In this document: in pieces, positions 9,581 through 17,904 of the stretch
Position numbering within the stretch: the first letter of the stretch is position 1
Layout of the letters: every line of letters starts with the position of its first letter
Translations under genes and position numbers: made by a program
Assembly: GCF_014204835.1 (NCBI RefSeq)
Contig: NZ_JACHMD010000001.1
Span: 744,001-808,000, forward strand
Length of the DNA: 64,000 nucleotides
Direction: 5' to 3'
Source of the DNA: Microbacterium marinum
GTDB taxonomy: Bacteria > Actinomycetota > Actinomycetes > Actinomycetales > Microbacteriaceae
The notes under the pieces: model-generated
Told to the model about the DNA's origin: nothing
Seen by the model: the letters and a program-made list of their open reading frames with translations, nothing else
The model's database searches: none

Positions 9581-10090
9581 TCAGCGCACGAAGCGGACCT
9601 CCGTCAGCGTTTCGCCGAGGAACGGTTCGGTGTGGGTTGCGCCGTCGAGGGCGAAGCCGTTGCGGACGTAGAACCGGTGGGCGCGAGGGTTGTCCTCGGC
9701 GACCCACAGGTACAGGTCGGTGTCGTCCTCCGGGACGACGGCGTCGAACAGCCGCTGGCCGATGCCGGTGCCGTGCCACGCGTCGAGGAGGTAGATGAAG
9801 TACAGCTCGCGCAGTCGCGGAGCGTCGCGGTCGCGGGCGGGGCCCGAGCCGGCGAAGCCCACGATCTCGCCCTTCACGAGGGCGGCGACCATGTGGAACT
9901 CGGGTCCCTGCTGTGCCCAGTGGGTCCAGAGCTCCGCCAACCGGCGGGCGGAGACGTTCTCGAGCGCGGCCTTGCTGATGAGGTGGTCGTAGGTCTCGTG
10001 CCAGCACGTGGCATGGACGCGGCCGAGGGCCTCTGCATCCACATCGCGAACGGGACGGACGACGATGTCGGTCTGGAGTTCGGCTTCCAT
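9581..10090 (-). CDS. GNAT-family N-acetyltransferase
   Basis: This is a 169-residue single-domain GNAT protein that would transfer an acetyl group from acetyl-CoA to an unknown amine. Motif A lies in LYFIYLLDAWHGTGIGQRLFD (the pyrophosphate loop is HGTGIG), and motif B ends in NPRAHRFYVRNGF. The start ATG at 10090 has TAGAGT 6 bases before it on the minus strand (10097-10102), which suggests a leaderless message. It is convergent with the cytochrome-b-like gene and shares a hairpin with it. The substrate cannot be told from sequence. Confidence 0.85.
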   Translation of the reverse strand: MEAELQTDIVVRPVRDVDAEALGRVHATCWHETYDHLISKAALENVSARRLAELWTHWAQQGPEFHMVAALVKGEIVGFAGSGPARDRDAPRLRELYFIYLLDAWHGTGIGQRLFDAVVPEDDTDLYLWVAEDNPRAHRFYVRNGFALDGATHTEPFLGETLTEVRFVR

Positions 10091-10208
10091 GGCCAGACTC
10101 TACGCACGGCCTGCGGGATCGTGAAATCGGTACGGATGCCGTCGTTGTCGCGCCTGGAGCGCTGTCGGCATCCGACAACGGATTCGCCGCCCGGTGGTGA
10201 AGTGCTAC

Positions 10209-10214
10209 TAGGCT
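10209..10214 (+). promoter_or_regulatory. Leaderless-type -10 box for the thioesterase gene
   Basis: TAGGCT is followed 8 bases later by the GTG start at 10223, so transcription would begin at or next to the start codon. Confidence 0.6.
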
Positions 10215-10222
10215 CGCGCCTC

Positions 10223-10783
10223 GTGAACGTGTGGTGGCGAACCCTTCTGACCCTGATGCGCGCGCGAGTGCTCTACCGCCGGCGCGGCCCCGTCGCCCCC
10301 GACACGGTGGGGCGGATCCGGCTGCGCACGCTGCCCACCGACATCGACCTGCTCGGTCACATGAACAACGGCCGGTACGCGTCGCTGTTCGATCTGGGGC
10401 GGTTCGACCTGCTGACCCGCACGGGTCTCTGGCAGGCGATGAACGAGCGCGGCTGGTACGGCGTGGTGGCGAGCGAGAGCGTCTCGTTCCGCAAGTCGCT
10501 GCAGCTGTGGCAGCGGTTCACGGTCGAGACCCGCATCATCGGGCACGACGACAAGGCGGTCTACCAGATGCACCGCGCCGTCGTGGACGGCGAGATCTAC
10601 GCCGAGATGGTGTTGCGGGTCCGCTTCCTCCGCCGTGGCGGCGGGATCGTGCCGATGGAGGAGCTGTTCGACGCCCTCCACCGCCCCGACACCCTCGCAC
10701 CGCTGCCGCAGTGGATCGTCGATTGGGCGGCCGGTTCGCAGCTCCCCTCCACGCGGGTCGACGCCCCCAGCATCTGGCCCTGA
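10223..10783 (+). CDS. Acyl-CoA thioesterase-like protein (hot-dog fold)
   Basis: This 186-residue protein resembles the 4HBT-like thioesterase family of actinobacteria. The key segment is TDIDLLGHMNNGRYASLFDLGR, with the D..HMNN(G)RY pattern typical of hot-dog thioesterases, and later FRKSLQLWQRF. The probable role is hydrolysis of an acyl-CoA thioester; the chain length is unknown. GTG 10223 is chosen because of the TAGGCT box 8 bases upstream. A second GTG two codons downstream is possible. It ends 45 bases before putA, which has its own leaderless-type promoter. Confidence 0.78.
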   Translation: MNVWWRTLLTLMRARVLYRRRGPVAPDTVGRIRLRTLPTDIDLLGHMNNGRYASLFDLGRFDLLTRTGLWQAMNERGWYGVVASESVSFRKSLQLWQRFTVETRIIGHDDKAVYQMHRAVVDGEIYAEMVLRVRFLRRGGGIVPMEELFDALHRPDTLAPLPQWIVDWAAGSQLPSTRVDAPSIWP

Positions 10784-10815
10784 GCGTGTCCCGCCCGGGC
10801 GTGGCGGTGCGCGCC

Positions 10816-10821
10816 TAGGCT
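10816..10821 (+). promoter_or_regulatory. Leaderless-type -10 box for putA
   Basis: TAGGCT lies 7 bases before the putA ATG at 10829 and there is no Shine-Dalgarno, so a leaderless transcript is expected. Confidence 0.65.
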
Positions 10822-10828
10822 GTCGCTC

Positions 10829-13800
10829 ATGTCGGACAGTTTCGTCGCGCCACAAGCGCCCTCCTCCGACCTCGCCGAGCGGGCCATCGCCCTCGCGGAG
10901 CGTTGGGTCGCCGAATCCGCCGAGGTCAGTGTCGACCCCGCCGCCGAGCGTCTGGCGGGGGTGCTGAAAGACCCGAACGGCCTGCCGTTCACCCTCGGCT
11001 TCGTCGACGGGGTGATGCGGCCCGAGTCGCTGACAGCGGCGGCATCCAATCTTCAGCGTGTCGCGCCGCTCGCGCCCGGGTTCCTGCCCTGGTATCTGCG
11101 GGCCGCGGTGCGCACGGGCGGCGCGGTGGCCCCGTACCTCCCGTCGCCGGTCGTGCCGATCGCGCGGCGGGTGCTGCGCGAGATGGTCGGTCACCTCATC
11201 GTCGATGCGCGCCCCGACAAGCTCGGTCCGGCGCTCCAGCAGCTGCGGGAGTCGGGCGCGCGCCTGAACCTCAACCTGCTGGGCGAGGCCGTGCTGGGCG
11301 AGGGAGAGGCGCTGCGCAGGCTCGAGGGCATCCACGAGCTCGTCCGCCGCGACGACGTGGACTACGTCTCCGTCAAGGTGTCGGCGATCGCCAGTCACCT
11401 GTCGATGTGGGCGTTCGACGAGATCGTCGAGCGCGTGGTCGAGCGGCTGCGACCGCTGTACCTGTCGGCGGCGGAGGACGGGACGTTCCTCAACCTCGAC
11501 ATGGAGGAGTACCGCGACCTCGACCTGACGATGGCCGTCTTCATGCGGGTCCTCGACGATCCCCGCCTCAAGAACCTCGAGGCGGGCATCGTCCTGCAGG
11601 CGTATCTGCCCGACGCGCTCCCCGCGCTGCAGAAGCTGACGGCGTGGGCGACCGATCGCGTCGCCGCGGGCGGTGCGCGCATCAAGGTGCGCCTGGTCAA
11701 GGGCGCGAACCTCGCGATGGAGCACGTCGACGCGGTCATGCACGATTGGATGCCGGCGCCGTATCCGACCAAGCTCGACACCGACGCGAACTACGTCCGC
11801 TGCCTCGATGAGGCGCTCCGCCCCGAGAACACGGCCGCCGTGCGCATCGGTGTCGCCGGCCACAATCTCTTCCACATCGCGTACGCCTGGGAGCTCGCGC
11901 GCGAGCGCGGTGTTCGCGATGACATCGAGGTGGAGATGCTCCTCGGCATGGCGCAAGGGCAGGTGCAGGCTGTCGCCCGAGAGCTCGGACACGTGCTCCT
12001 GTACGTCCCCGTCGTGCGTCCCGACGAGTTCGACGTCGCCATCAGCTACCTCGTCCGTCGCCTCGAGGAGAACGCCTCCAGCGAGAACTTCCTCTCCGCG
12101 GCCTTCGACCTCGCCTTCGACCGGTCGATGTTCGTGCGGGAGCGCGACCGATTCACGGCATCCGTGGACCGAGCCGCCGACCGTGCGCTTCCCGTCGGGC
12201 CCCGGCGCACGCAGGACCGGACCTCGTCAGATGCGGGGGTCGACGCGCTGACGCGGCCTGCGGCCTCCGGCGGAGCGCGCGGTGCGGACAGCGACCCGAC
12301 GCCGGACGCGGGCGGACTCACCGCCGCCGTGCTCGGCATCGCACGTGGCAGGGACGACGGCAGCGCCCTCGACATCTTCGAGGGCGACGAGACGCAGCCG
12401 GCCATCCCCGACGGGCGCCCCGAGCTCTTCGGCGGCGAAGCGTTCGTCGAGACCGCGGTGTTCTCGTCGCGGGAGTCGTCGGTCGCCGCCGGCGCGCCGG
12501 GCTTCCGCAACACCGCCGACACCGACCCGGCGCTGCCGGCGAACCGTGCCTGGGCGCGCGAGGTGCTCGGACGGATCTCGTCCTCCACAGCCGGTGACGC
12601 CACGCTCGCCGCCGCACGCCTGAGCACCGAGCCCGAGCTCGAGGAGGCGATCGCGAAGGTCCGCACCGCGGCCGATCGATGGGGCTCGCTTCCGGCGGCC
12701 GACCGGGCCGCGGTCCTGCTCGGGGCGGCGCGATCGCTGGAGGCGCGCCGCGGCGAGCTCATCGAGGTCGCCGCCTCCGAGACCGGCAAGGCGCTCGCCG
12801 AGGGCGACGTCGAGGTCAGTGAGGCCGTCGACTTCGCTCGCTACTACGCGTCGACCGCGCGCGAGCTCGACAGCATCAGCGGCGCCGTCTTCGTTCCGGC
12901 GACGATCACCGTCGTCACGCCGCCGTGGAACTTCCCGGTAGCGATTCCCGCCGGCGGCGCACTCGCGGCGCTCGCGGCGGGATCGGGCGTCGTGTTCAAG
13001 CCGGCGCCGCAGGCCCGGCGGTGCGCGGCGGTCGTGACCGAGGCGATCTGGGAGGCCCTCGACGACGCGGGCATCGGGCGTGAGATCCTCACCCTCGTCG
13101 ACATCGATGAAGGCGAGCTCGGGAAGCAGTTGATCAGCCACCCCGACGTCGACCGTGTCGTGCTGACGGGGTCGTTCGAGACCGCCGCCCTCTTCCGTTC
13201 GTGGCGCCCCGACCTCGCGATGCAGGCCGAGACGAGCGGCAAGAACGCGATGATCCTCATGCCCTCGGCCGATCTCGACCTCGCGGCATCCGACGTCGTC
13301 AAGTCCGCCTTCGGGCACGCCGGACAGAAGTGCTCCGCCGCGTCGCTGGTGATCCTGGTCGGACCGGTCGCGCGGTCGAAGCGGTTCTCGCGACAGCTCG
13401 TGGATGCCGCGCGGTCGCTGCGGGTGGGGTCGCCGAGCGACCCGCTCACCGAGGTCGGCCCGTTGGTCGAGCCGCCCGCCGGCAAGCTGAAGTGGGCTCT
13501 GACGACCCTCGACGACGGCGAGCAGTGGCTCGTCGAGCCGCACGAGGTCGAGTCCGCCGAGCACCCCGGACGCCTGTGGACCCCCGGCATCCGCACGGGT
13601 GTCGCGCCCGGCTCGCGCGTGCACCTCGAGGAGTTCTTCGGACCGGTGCTCGGCGTCATGCACGCGCGTTCGCTCGAGCACGCGATCGAGCTTCAGAACG
13701 CGGTGGCCTATGGCTTGACCGCGGGTCTGTACACCCAGGATCCGGGTGATCTCCACACGTGGCTCGACCGCGTCGAGGCCGGCAATCTCTACGTCAACCG

Positions 13801-14587
13801 GGGGATCACCGGCGCGATCGTGCAGCGTCAGCCGTTCGGCGGGTGGAAGCGGTCCTCGGTCGGCGGCGGGTCGAAGGCAGGCGGACCGAACCACCTGCTC
13901 GGGCTCGGGTCGTGGCGTGCCACCTCGGTCGCCGGGCAGTCCTCGACGCTGCACCTGAAGGGCCTGGACAGCTCGATCACCGCTGTCATCGAGGCGGCGC
14001 AGCCGGCCCTCGGGTACGACGCCTTCGAGTGGCTGCGCCGTGCGGCACTCACCGACGCGGTCGCGTGGGATCGCACCTTCGGCAAGGTCGCGGACGTGTC
14101 GCAGCTCGGGGTGGAACGCAACCTGTTCCGTTACCGCCCGGCATCCGTCGAGATCCGAGCGACGGCGGATGCCACCCGGCAGGCGCTCCTGCGCGTGGTG
14201 GTGGCGGCCGTCCGGGCGACGACGGCGTTCACCGTCAGCACGCCGGAGGGTCTTCCGGCCACTGTCCGACAGGCACTGTCGGAGCTGGACGTCCCGGTGT
14301 TCGTCGAGACGGACGAGCAGTGGATCTCGCGGATGTCGGCCGTGCCGTCGGGGGATGCCCCGGCGCGGCGGGATCGGGTGCGGCTGGTCGGACCGGCGGA
14401 GAGCGTGCGAACCCTGCGACGCGATCTCGCGGCGGCCGTCGCCGGCGACCCCGACCTGGCGATCTACGCCGACGAGGTGACGCAGGCGGGCCGCATCGAG
14501 CTCCTCCCGTTCCTGCGCGAGCAGTCGATCACCATCACCGCGCACCGGTTCGGCAACCCCGATCGCTGGAGCGAAGAGGTCATCTGA
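10829..14587 (+). CDS. putA: Bifunctional proline dehydrogenase / L-glutamate gamma-semialdehyde dehydrogenase
   Basis: This 1252-residue enzyme oxidises proline to pyrroline-5-carboxylate (FAD barrel, about residues 40-440: NLNLLGEAVLGE, VKVSAI, LVKGAN, GVAGHN) and then to glutamate (NAD-linked aldehyde dehydrogenase, about 595-1035). The ALDH catalytic residues are in place: Glu 801 in QAETSGKN and Cys 835 in GQKCSAAS. A variable, probably flexible linker (about 445-590) joins them. A further 215 residues follow the ALDH core, like the C-terminal domain of long PutA proteins. There is no N-terminal ribbon-helix-helix DNA-binding domain, so it should not repress its own operon. Proline and the ornithine/arginine route (ddaH-rocD, 2 kb on) meet at glutamate semialdehyde. 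Confidence 0.94.
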   Translation: MSDSFVAPQAPSSDLAERAIALAERWVAESAEVSVDPAAERLAGVLKDPNGLPFTLGFVDGVMRPESLTAAASNLQRVAPLAPGFLPWYLRAAVRTGGAVAPYLPSPVVPIARRVLREMVGHLIVDARPDKLGPALQQLRESGARLNLNLLGEAVLGEGEALRRLEGIHELVRRDDVDYVSVKVSAIASHLSMWAFDEIVERVVERLRPLYLSAAEDGTFLNLDMEEYRDLDLTMAVFMRVLDDPRLKNLEAGIVLQAYLPDALPALQKLTAWATDRVAAGGARIKVRLVKGANLAMEHVDAVMHDWMPAPYPTKLDTDANYVRCLDEALRPENTAAVRIGVAGHNLFHIAYAWELARERGVRDDIEVEMLLGMAQGQVQAVARELGHVLLYVPVVRPDEFDVAISYLVRRLEENASSENFLSAAFDLAFDRSMFVRERDRFTASVDRAADRALPVGPRRTQDRTSSDAGVDALTRPAASGGARGADSDPTPDAGGLTAAVLGIARGRDDGSALDIFEGDETQPAIPDGRPELFGGEAFVETAVFSSRESSVAAGAPGFRNTADTDPALPANRAWAREVLGRISSSTAGDATLAAARLSTEPELEEAIAKVRTAADRWGSLPAADRAAVLLGAARSLEARRGELIEVAASETGKALAEGDVEVSEAVDFARYYASTARELDSISGAVFVPATITVVTPPWNFPVAIPAGGALAALAAGSGVVFKPAPQARRCAAVVTEAIWEALDDAGIGREILTLVDIDEGELGKQLISHPDVDRVVLTGSFETAALFRSWRPDLAMQAETSGKNAMILMPSADLDLAASDVVKSAFGHAGQKCSAASLVILVGPVARSKRFSRQLVDAARSLRVGSPSDPLTEVGPLVEPPAGKLKWALTTLDDGEQWLVEPHEVESAEHPGRLWTPGIRTGVAPGSRVHLEEFFGPVLGVMHARSLEHAIELQNAVAYGLTAGLYTQDPGDLHTWLDRVEAGNLYVNRGITGAIVQRQPFGGWKRSSVGGGSKAGGPNHLLGLGSWRATSVAGQSSTLHLKGLDSSITAVIEAAQPALGYDAFEWLRRAALTDAVAWDRTFGKVADVSQLGVERNLFRYRPASVEIRATADATRQALLRVVVAAVRATTAFTVSTPEGLPATVRQALSELDVPVFVETDEQWISRMSAVPSGDAPARRDRVRLVGPAESVRTLRRDLAAAVAGDPDLAIYADEVTQAGRIELLPFLREQSITITAHRFGNPDRWSEEVI

Positions 14588-14744
14588 CTCCGGCGCCTGA
14601 GGAAAACAATTTATCTTTCTGGTGAATGGATCTCGCTGCCGTCAGTCTGAATCCAGCGCTGCTGGGGAGCGCGCCGCGGACGACTCGTTCCAGTTCGGCT
14701 GTGCCGACGAGTCTGCGAGACATGACACACCGGGGGGAGTGTCG

Positions 14745-14778
14745 CCCGGAGATGGGGATCGCGATCCTCGTCTCCGGG
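14745..14778. terminator. Long hairpin between putA and tetR
   Basis: A 34-base inverted repeat centred on TCGCGA matches at 15 of 17 pairs. It lies 5 bases beyond the tetR stop and 157 bases beyond putA, so it can serve both convergent genes. It has no clear T run. The rest of 14588-14744 shows only an AT-rich patch (AACAATTTATC around 14604-14614) and no supportable gene. Confidence 0.55.
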
Positions 14779-14782
14779 CATC

Positions 14783-15523
14783 TCATGTTCGGGATGCCGC
14801 GCGTCCGCCGTCCGAGTCGTCGTCCGGCACCATGAACCCGGCGACGAGCGACCGCACCGCCAAGCCGAGCAGGGTCCACTCTCCGCTCGGCATCCCGTCA
14901 TCGCCGTCCAGGTCGTACCGCGGATGCTCGAGTCCTTCGAGCGCGCGGATCGCGAAGCCCTCGGCGATCGCGGCGAGGGCTTCAGAGAAGTCCTCGATGG
15001 TCACGCCGCGCCGCATCCGCATGCCGTAGGCGTCCATGAGGCGCTGATACAGCTCGGAGAACGCCTCGACCGATTCGCGATGCCGTTCGTGGCTCGCCTC
15101 GGTGAGCTCGGGCCACGTGTCGGCCGTCGTCCGCAGCGCCAGGGCGATGAGGAACGACTGCGCGTCGAGGAGGTCGGTCGGGTCGGCCATGTCGAGGGTC
15201 GCGGTCCGCACGTGCGCCAACGCCGCCGCGTTGATGACGTCCTCGCCCGACGCGCCCGACGCCATCAGATCGGCGACGGCCGCCTGCATCGCGTCGGCCG
15301 GTCCGATGACTCGCATCCGCATCATCGCCACCGCCAGATCGCGGTGGAAGTCGGACTGATCCGCCCACAGCCGATAGGCGGCGCCGGTGGTGAGTCCGGT
15401 CCTGCGGAGCACGTCCTGCAAGCGGATGTGCTGCACGCCGGCGCTCACCCCGCGCTCCAGCAGCATCTGCATCCCCGTGCGCAGGAGGAGCGTCCTGGTC
15501 TGTTCCCCGGTGCGACGAACCAT
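14783..15523 (-). CDS. TetR/AcrR-family transcriptional regulator
   Basis: This 246-residue protein has an N-terminal helix-turn-helix (about residues 8-55; the recognition helix is in RRTGLTTGAAYRLWADQSDFHRDLA) and a long, unrelated ligand-binding domain. The tyrosine/tryptophan pair after the turn and the following FHRDLA are typical of TetR. ATG 15523 has CAGGAT 6 bases before it on the minus strand. It is divergent from ddaH-rocD with a 202-base gap, so it may control that pair, its own gene, or both. No clear palindromic operator stood out in the gap. The ligand is unknown. Confidence 0.85.
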   Translation of the reverse strand: MVRRTGEQTRTLLLRTGMQMLLERGVSAGVQHIRLQDVLRRTGLTTGAAYRLWADQSDFHRDLAVAMMRMRVIGPADAMQAAVADLMASGASGEDVINAAALAHVRTATLDMADPTDLLDAQSFLIALALRTTADTWPELTEASHERHRESVEAFSELYQRLMDAYGMRMRRGVTIEDFSEALAAIAEGFAIRALEGLEHPRYDLDGDDGMPSGEWTLLGLAVRSLVAGFMVPDDDSDGGRAASRT

Positions 15524-15725
15524 GCTGGCATCCTGTCATCCCCCCGAGGGTGCCGGTGCTGATGAGCGCGGATCGGCCCGCCCCCGGAAGTCCGATGCGC
15601 CGAACCCTCGGACATCGCCACGCTCTCTGGCATGATGTGAATCGGCGTGCCCGGGTCGTCGGCTTCGAACAGCTCCGCCGGGCCTCTGGACAGCGTCCGC
15701 CGCCCCTTATCCCGAGGAGCGATCC

Positions 15726-16607
15726 ATGTCCACGCAGAACGAGACCGTCGCCGAGACGCAGGCACCCGCCCGCACGGCGCAGCACCGGCGCTACCTGATG
15801 TGCCGGCCCGAGCACTTCACGGTCAGCTACCGCATCAATCCCTGGATGGAGCCGACCAAGCCCACCGACACCGCCAAGGCGGTGCGCCAGTGGCAGGACC
15901 TCTACGACACCTACGTGTCCCTCGGTCACGAGGTTGAGCTCATCGATCCCGTGCCCGGCCTTCCCGACATGGTCTACACGGCCAACGGCGGCTTCATCAT
16001 CGACGGACGCGCCCTCGGCGTGAAGTTCCGCGTCCCTGAGCGCAGCGGCGAAGAGCGTCCCTTCATGGACTGGTTCGCGGCGAACGGGTTCGACGTGGTC
16101 GAGCCCGTCGAGGTGCAGGAGGGCGAAGGAGACTTCCTCCTCGTCGGCGACACGATCCTCGCCGGCACCGGCTTCCGTTCGGTCGGCGACAGCCACCGCG
16201 AGCTCGGCGAGGTGTTCGGCCGCGAGGTCGTGTCGCTGCGCCTCGTCGACCCGCGGTTCTACCACCTCGACACCGCGATCACCGTCCTCGACCCCGTCGA
16301 GGGCCCGGGCGGGGTCGACCGGGCCAACATCGCCTACCTGCCGAGCGCCTTCGACGACGAGTCGCAGCGCATCCTCGCGGAGCGGTACCCCGACGCGATC
16401 CACGTCTCCGACGAGGACGGTGCCGTCTTCGGGCTGAACGCCGCCAGCGACGGCAAGCACGTGTTCATCTCGCCCCGCGCGACCGGCTTCGCCGCCCAGC
16501 TCGCCGAGCGCGGGTACACGCCCGTCACGGTCGACCTGTCCGAGCTCCTGCTCGGGGGCGGCGGCATCAAGTGCTGCACCCTCGAGCTGCGGGGAGGCCG
16601 GCGATGA
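15726..16607 (+). CDS. ddaH: Dimethylargininase / guanidino-modifying amidohydrolase
   Basis: This 293-residue protein is of the amidinotransferase/DDAH fold. These enzymes cleave methylated arginine to citrulline and a methylamine, or act on related guanidines. Visible active-site elements are the Asp of LPDMVYTANGG, His 180 in FYHLDTAI and Cys 283/284 in GIKCCTLEL. The substrate loop starts in YLMCRPEHF. The start is ATG 15726 with GAGGAG 6 bases upstream. It overlaps rocD by ATGA, so the two are translationally coupled. This ddaH-rocD pair is frequent in actinobacteria and is usually read as arginine/ornithine use. True DDAH against another guanidine hydrolase cannot be decided here. Confidence 0.85.
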   Translation: MSTQNETVAETQAPARTAQHRRYLMCRPEHFTVSYRINPWMEPTKPTDTAKAVRQWQDLYDTYVSLGHEVELIDPVPGLPDMVYTANGGFIIDGRALGVKFRVPERSGEERPFMDWFAANGFDVVEPVEVQEGEGDFLLVGDTILAGTGFRSVGDSHRELGEVFGREVVSLRLVDPRFYHLDTAITVLDPVEGPGGVDRANIAYLPSAFDDESQRILAERYPDAIHVSDEDGAVFGLNAASDGKHVFISPRATGFAAQLAERGYTPVTVDLSELLLGGGGIKCCTLELRGGRR

Positions 16608-17824
16608 CCGAGACGGCCCTCGAGACCGCGACAGCCGACATCATCGGCGCCGAAGAGCAGCACGTCGCCCACAACTACCACCCGCTGCCGGTCGTCGTCT
16701 CCCGCGGCGAAGGATCGTGGGTGACCGACATCGAGGGGCGCCGCTACCTCGACCTGCTCTCCGCCTACTCGGCGCTGAACTTCGGGCACCGGCATCCCGC
16801 ACTGGTGGCCGCCGCGACCGAGCAGCTCGGGCGACTCACCCTCACCAGCCGCGCGTTCCACAACGACAAGCTGGGATCGTTCGCCGCCGCCCTGTCCGAC
16901 CTGTCGGGCAAGGACATGGTTCTCCCGATGAACACCGGTGCGGAGGCCGTCGAGACGGGCATCAAGGTCGCGCGCGCCTGGGCGTATCGCGTCAAGGGCG
17001 TCGCGCCGGATGCGGCGAGGATCATCGTCGCCGCCGGCAACTTCCACGGTCGCACGACGACCATCGTCGGGTTCAGCGACGACCCGCAGGCGCGCGACGG
17101 CTTCGGCCCGTACGCCGGCGGATTCACGATGGTGCCCTACGGGGATGCCGCGGCCCTGGAAGCCGCGATCGACGAGAACACCGCCGCCGTCCTGATCGAG
17201 CCCATCCAGGGAGAGGGTGGTGTGATCATCCCGCCGGACGGCTACCTCCGCGCCGTGCGCGAAGCGTGCACCGCGAACAACGTCCTCTTCATCGCCGACG
17301 AGATCCAGTCCGGCCTCGGGCGGGTGGGGACGACCTTCGCGTGCGACCGCGAAGGTGTCGTTCCCGACCTGTACCTGCTCGGCAAGGCCCTCGGCGGCGG
17401 CATCATCCCGCTCTCAGCGGTGGTGGGCGACCGCGACGTGCTGGGCGTCATCCACCCCGGCGAGCACGGCTCCACGTTCGGCGGCAACCCGCTCGCCGCC
17501 GCGGTGGGCACGACGGTCGTCGAGATGCTCGCCTCGGGCGAGTTCCAGCAGCGGGCGCTCGCACTCGGCGAGCACCTGCAGGCGCAGCTGGAGTCCCTCA
17601 TCGGTTCCGGTGTCACCGCGATCCGCGTGGCGGGCCTCTGGGCGGGTGTCGACATCGACCCGGCGGTCGGCACCGGGCGCGAGGTGGCGGAGAAGCTCCT
17701 CGCCCGCGGCGTGCTCGTGAAGGACACGCACGGTCAGACGATCCGCATGGCGCCGCCGCTCGTGATCCGATCGACCGAGATCGACTGGGCGATCGAGCAG
17801 CTGAAGGTGGTCCTCGCCGGCTGA
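16604..17824 (+). CDS. rocD: Ornithine aminotransferase
   Basis: This 406-residue class-III PLP aminotransferase converts ornithine and 2-oxoglutarate to glutamate semialdehyde and glutamate. It carries ALNFGHRHP, LPMNTGAEAVETGIK, GNFHGRTTT, the PLP-binding Asp in FIADEIQSGLGR, and Lys 261 in LLGKALGGG as the Schiff-base lysine. The ATG overlaps the ddaH stop (ATGA), and GGGGAGG lies in the ddaH end as its ribosome site. Its product enters the second half of the PutA reaction, so ddaH-rocD and putA together can turn arginine-derived compounds and proline into glutamate. Confidence 0.93.
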   Translation: MTETALETATADIIGAEEQHVAHNYHPLPVVVSRGEGSWVTDIEGRRYLDLLSAYSALNFGHRHPALVAAATEQLGRLTLTSRAFHNDKLGSFAAALSDLSGKDMVLPMNTGAEAVETGIKVARAWAYRVKGVAPDAARIIVAAGNFHGRTTTIVGFSDDPQARDGFGPYAGGFTMVPYGDAAALEAAIDENTAAVLIEPIQGEGGVIIPPDGYLRAVREACTANNVLFIADEIQSGLGRVGTTFACDREGVVPDLYLLGKALGGGIIPLSAVVGDRDVLGVIHPGEHGSTFGGNPLAAAVGTTVVEMLASGEFQQRALALGEHLQAQLESLIGSGVTAIRVAGLWAGVDIDPAVGTGREVAEKLLARGVLVKDTHGQTIRMAPPLVIRSTEIDWAIEQLKVVLAG

Positions 17825-17841
17825 GACGCGGCATCCGTGGG

Positions 17842-17877
17842 CCGGAGTGTCAAGGCTCACGGGCCGAAACACTCCGG
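17842..17877. terminator. Hairpin after rocD
   Basis: CCGGAGTGT (17842-17850) pairs exactly with ACACTCCGG (17869-17877) around an 18-base loop. It lies 18 bases past the rocD stop and just upstream of the next promoter, so it is a likely terminator, though an operator cannot be excluded. Confidence 0.45.
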
Positions 17878-17892
17878 CAACAGGGCCCGGGC

Positions 17893-17898
17893 TAGGCT
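17893..17898 (+). promoter_or_regulatory. Leaderless-type -10 box for the ATP-grasp operon
   Basis: TAGGCT is 6 bases before the ATG at 17905, with no Shine-Dalgarno. It should drive all three overlapping genes that follow. Confidence 0.65.
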
Positions 17899-17904
17899 CA
17901 TCGC

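Noticed and set aside
14580..14901. Short frames on both strands between putA and tetR
   Set aside because: The three candidates overlap one another, have random-looking composition and no promoter or ribosome site.
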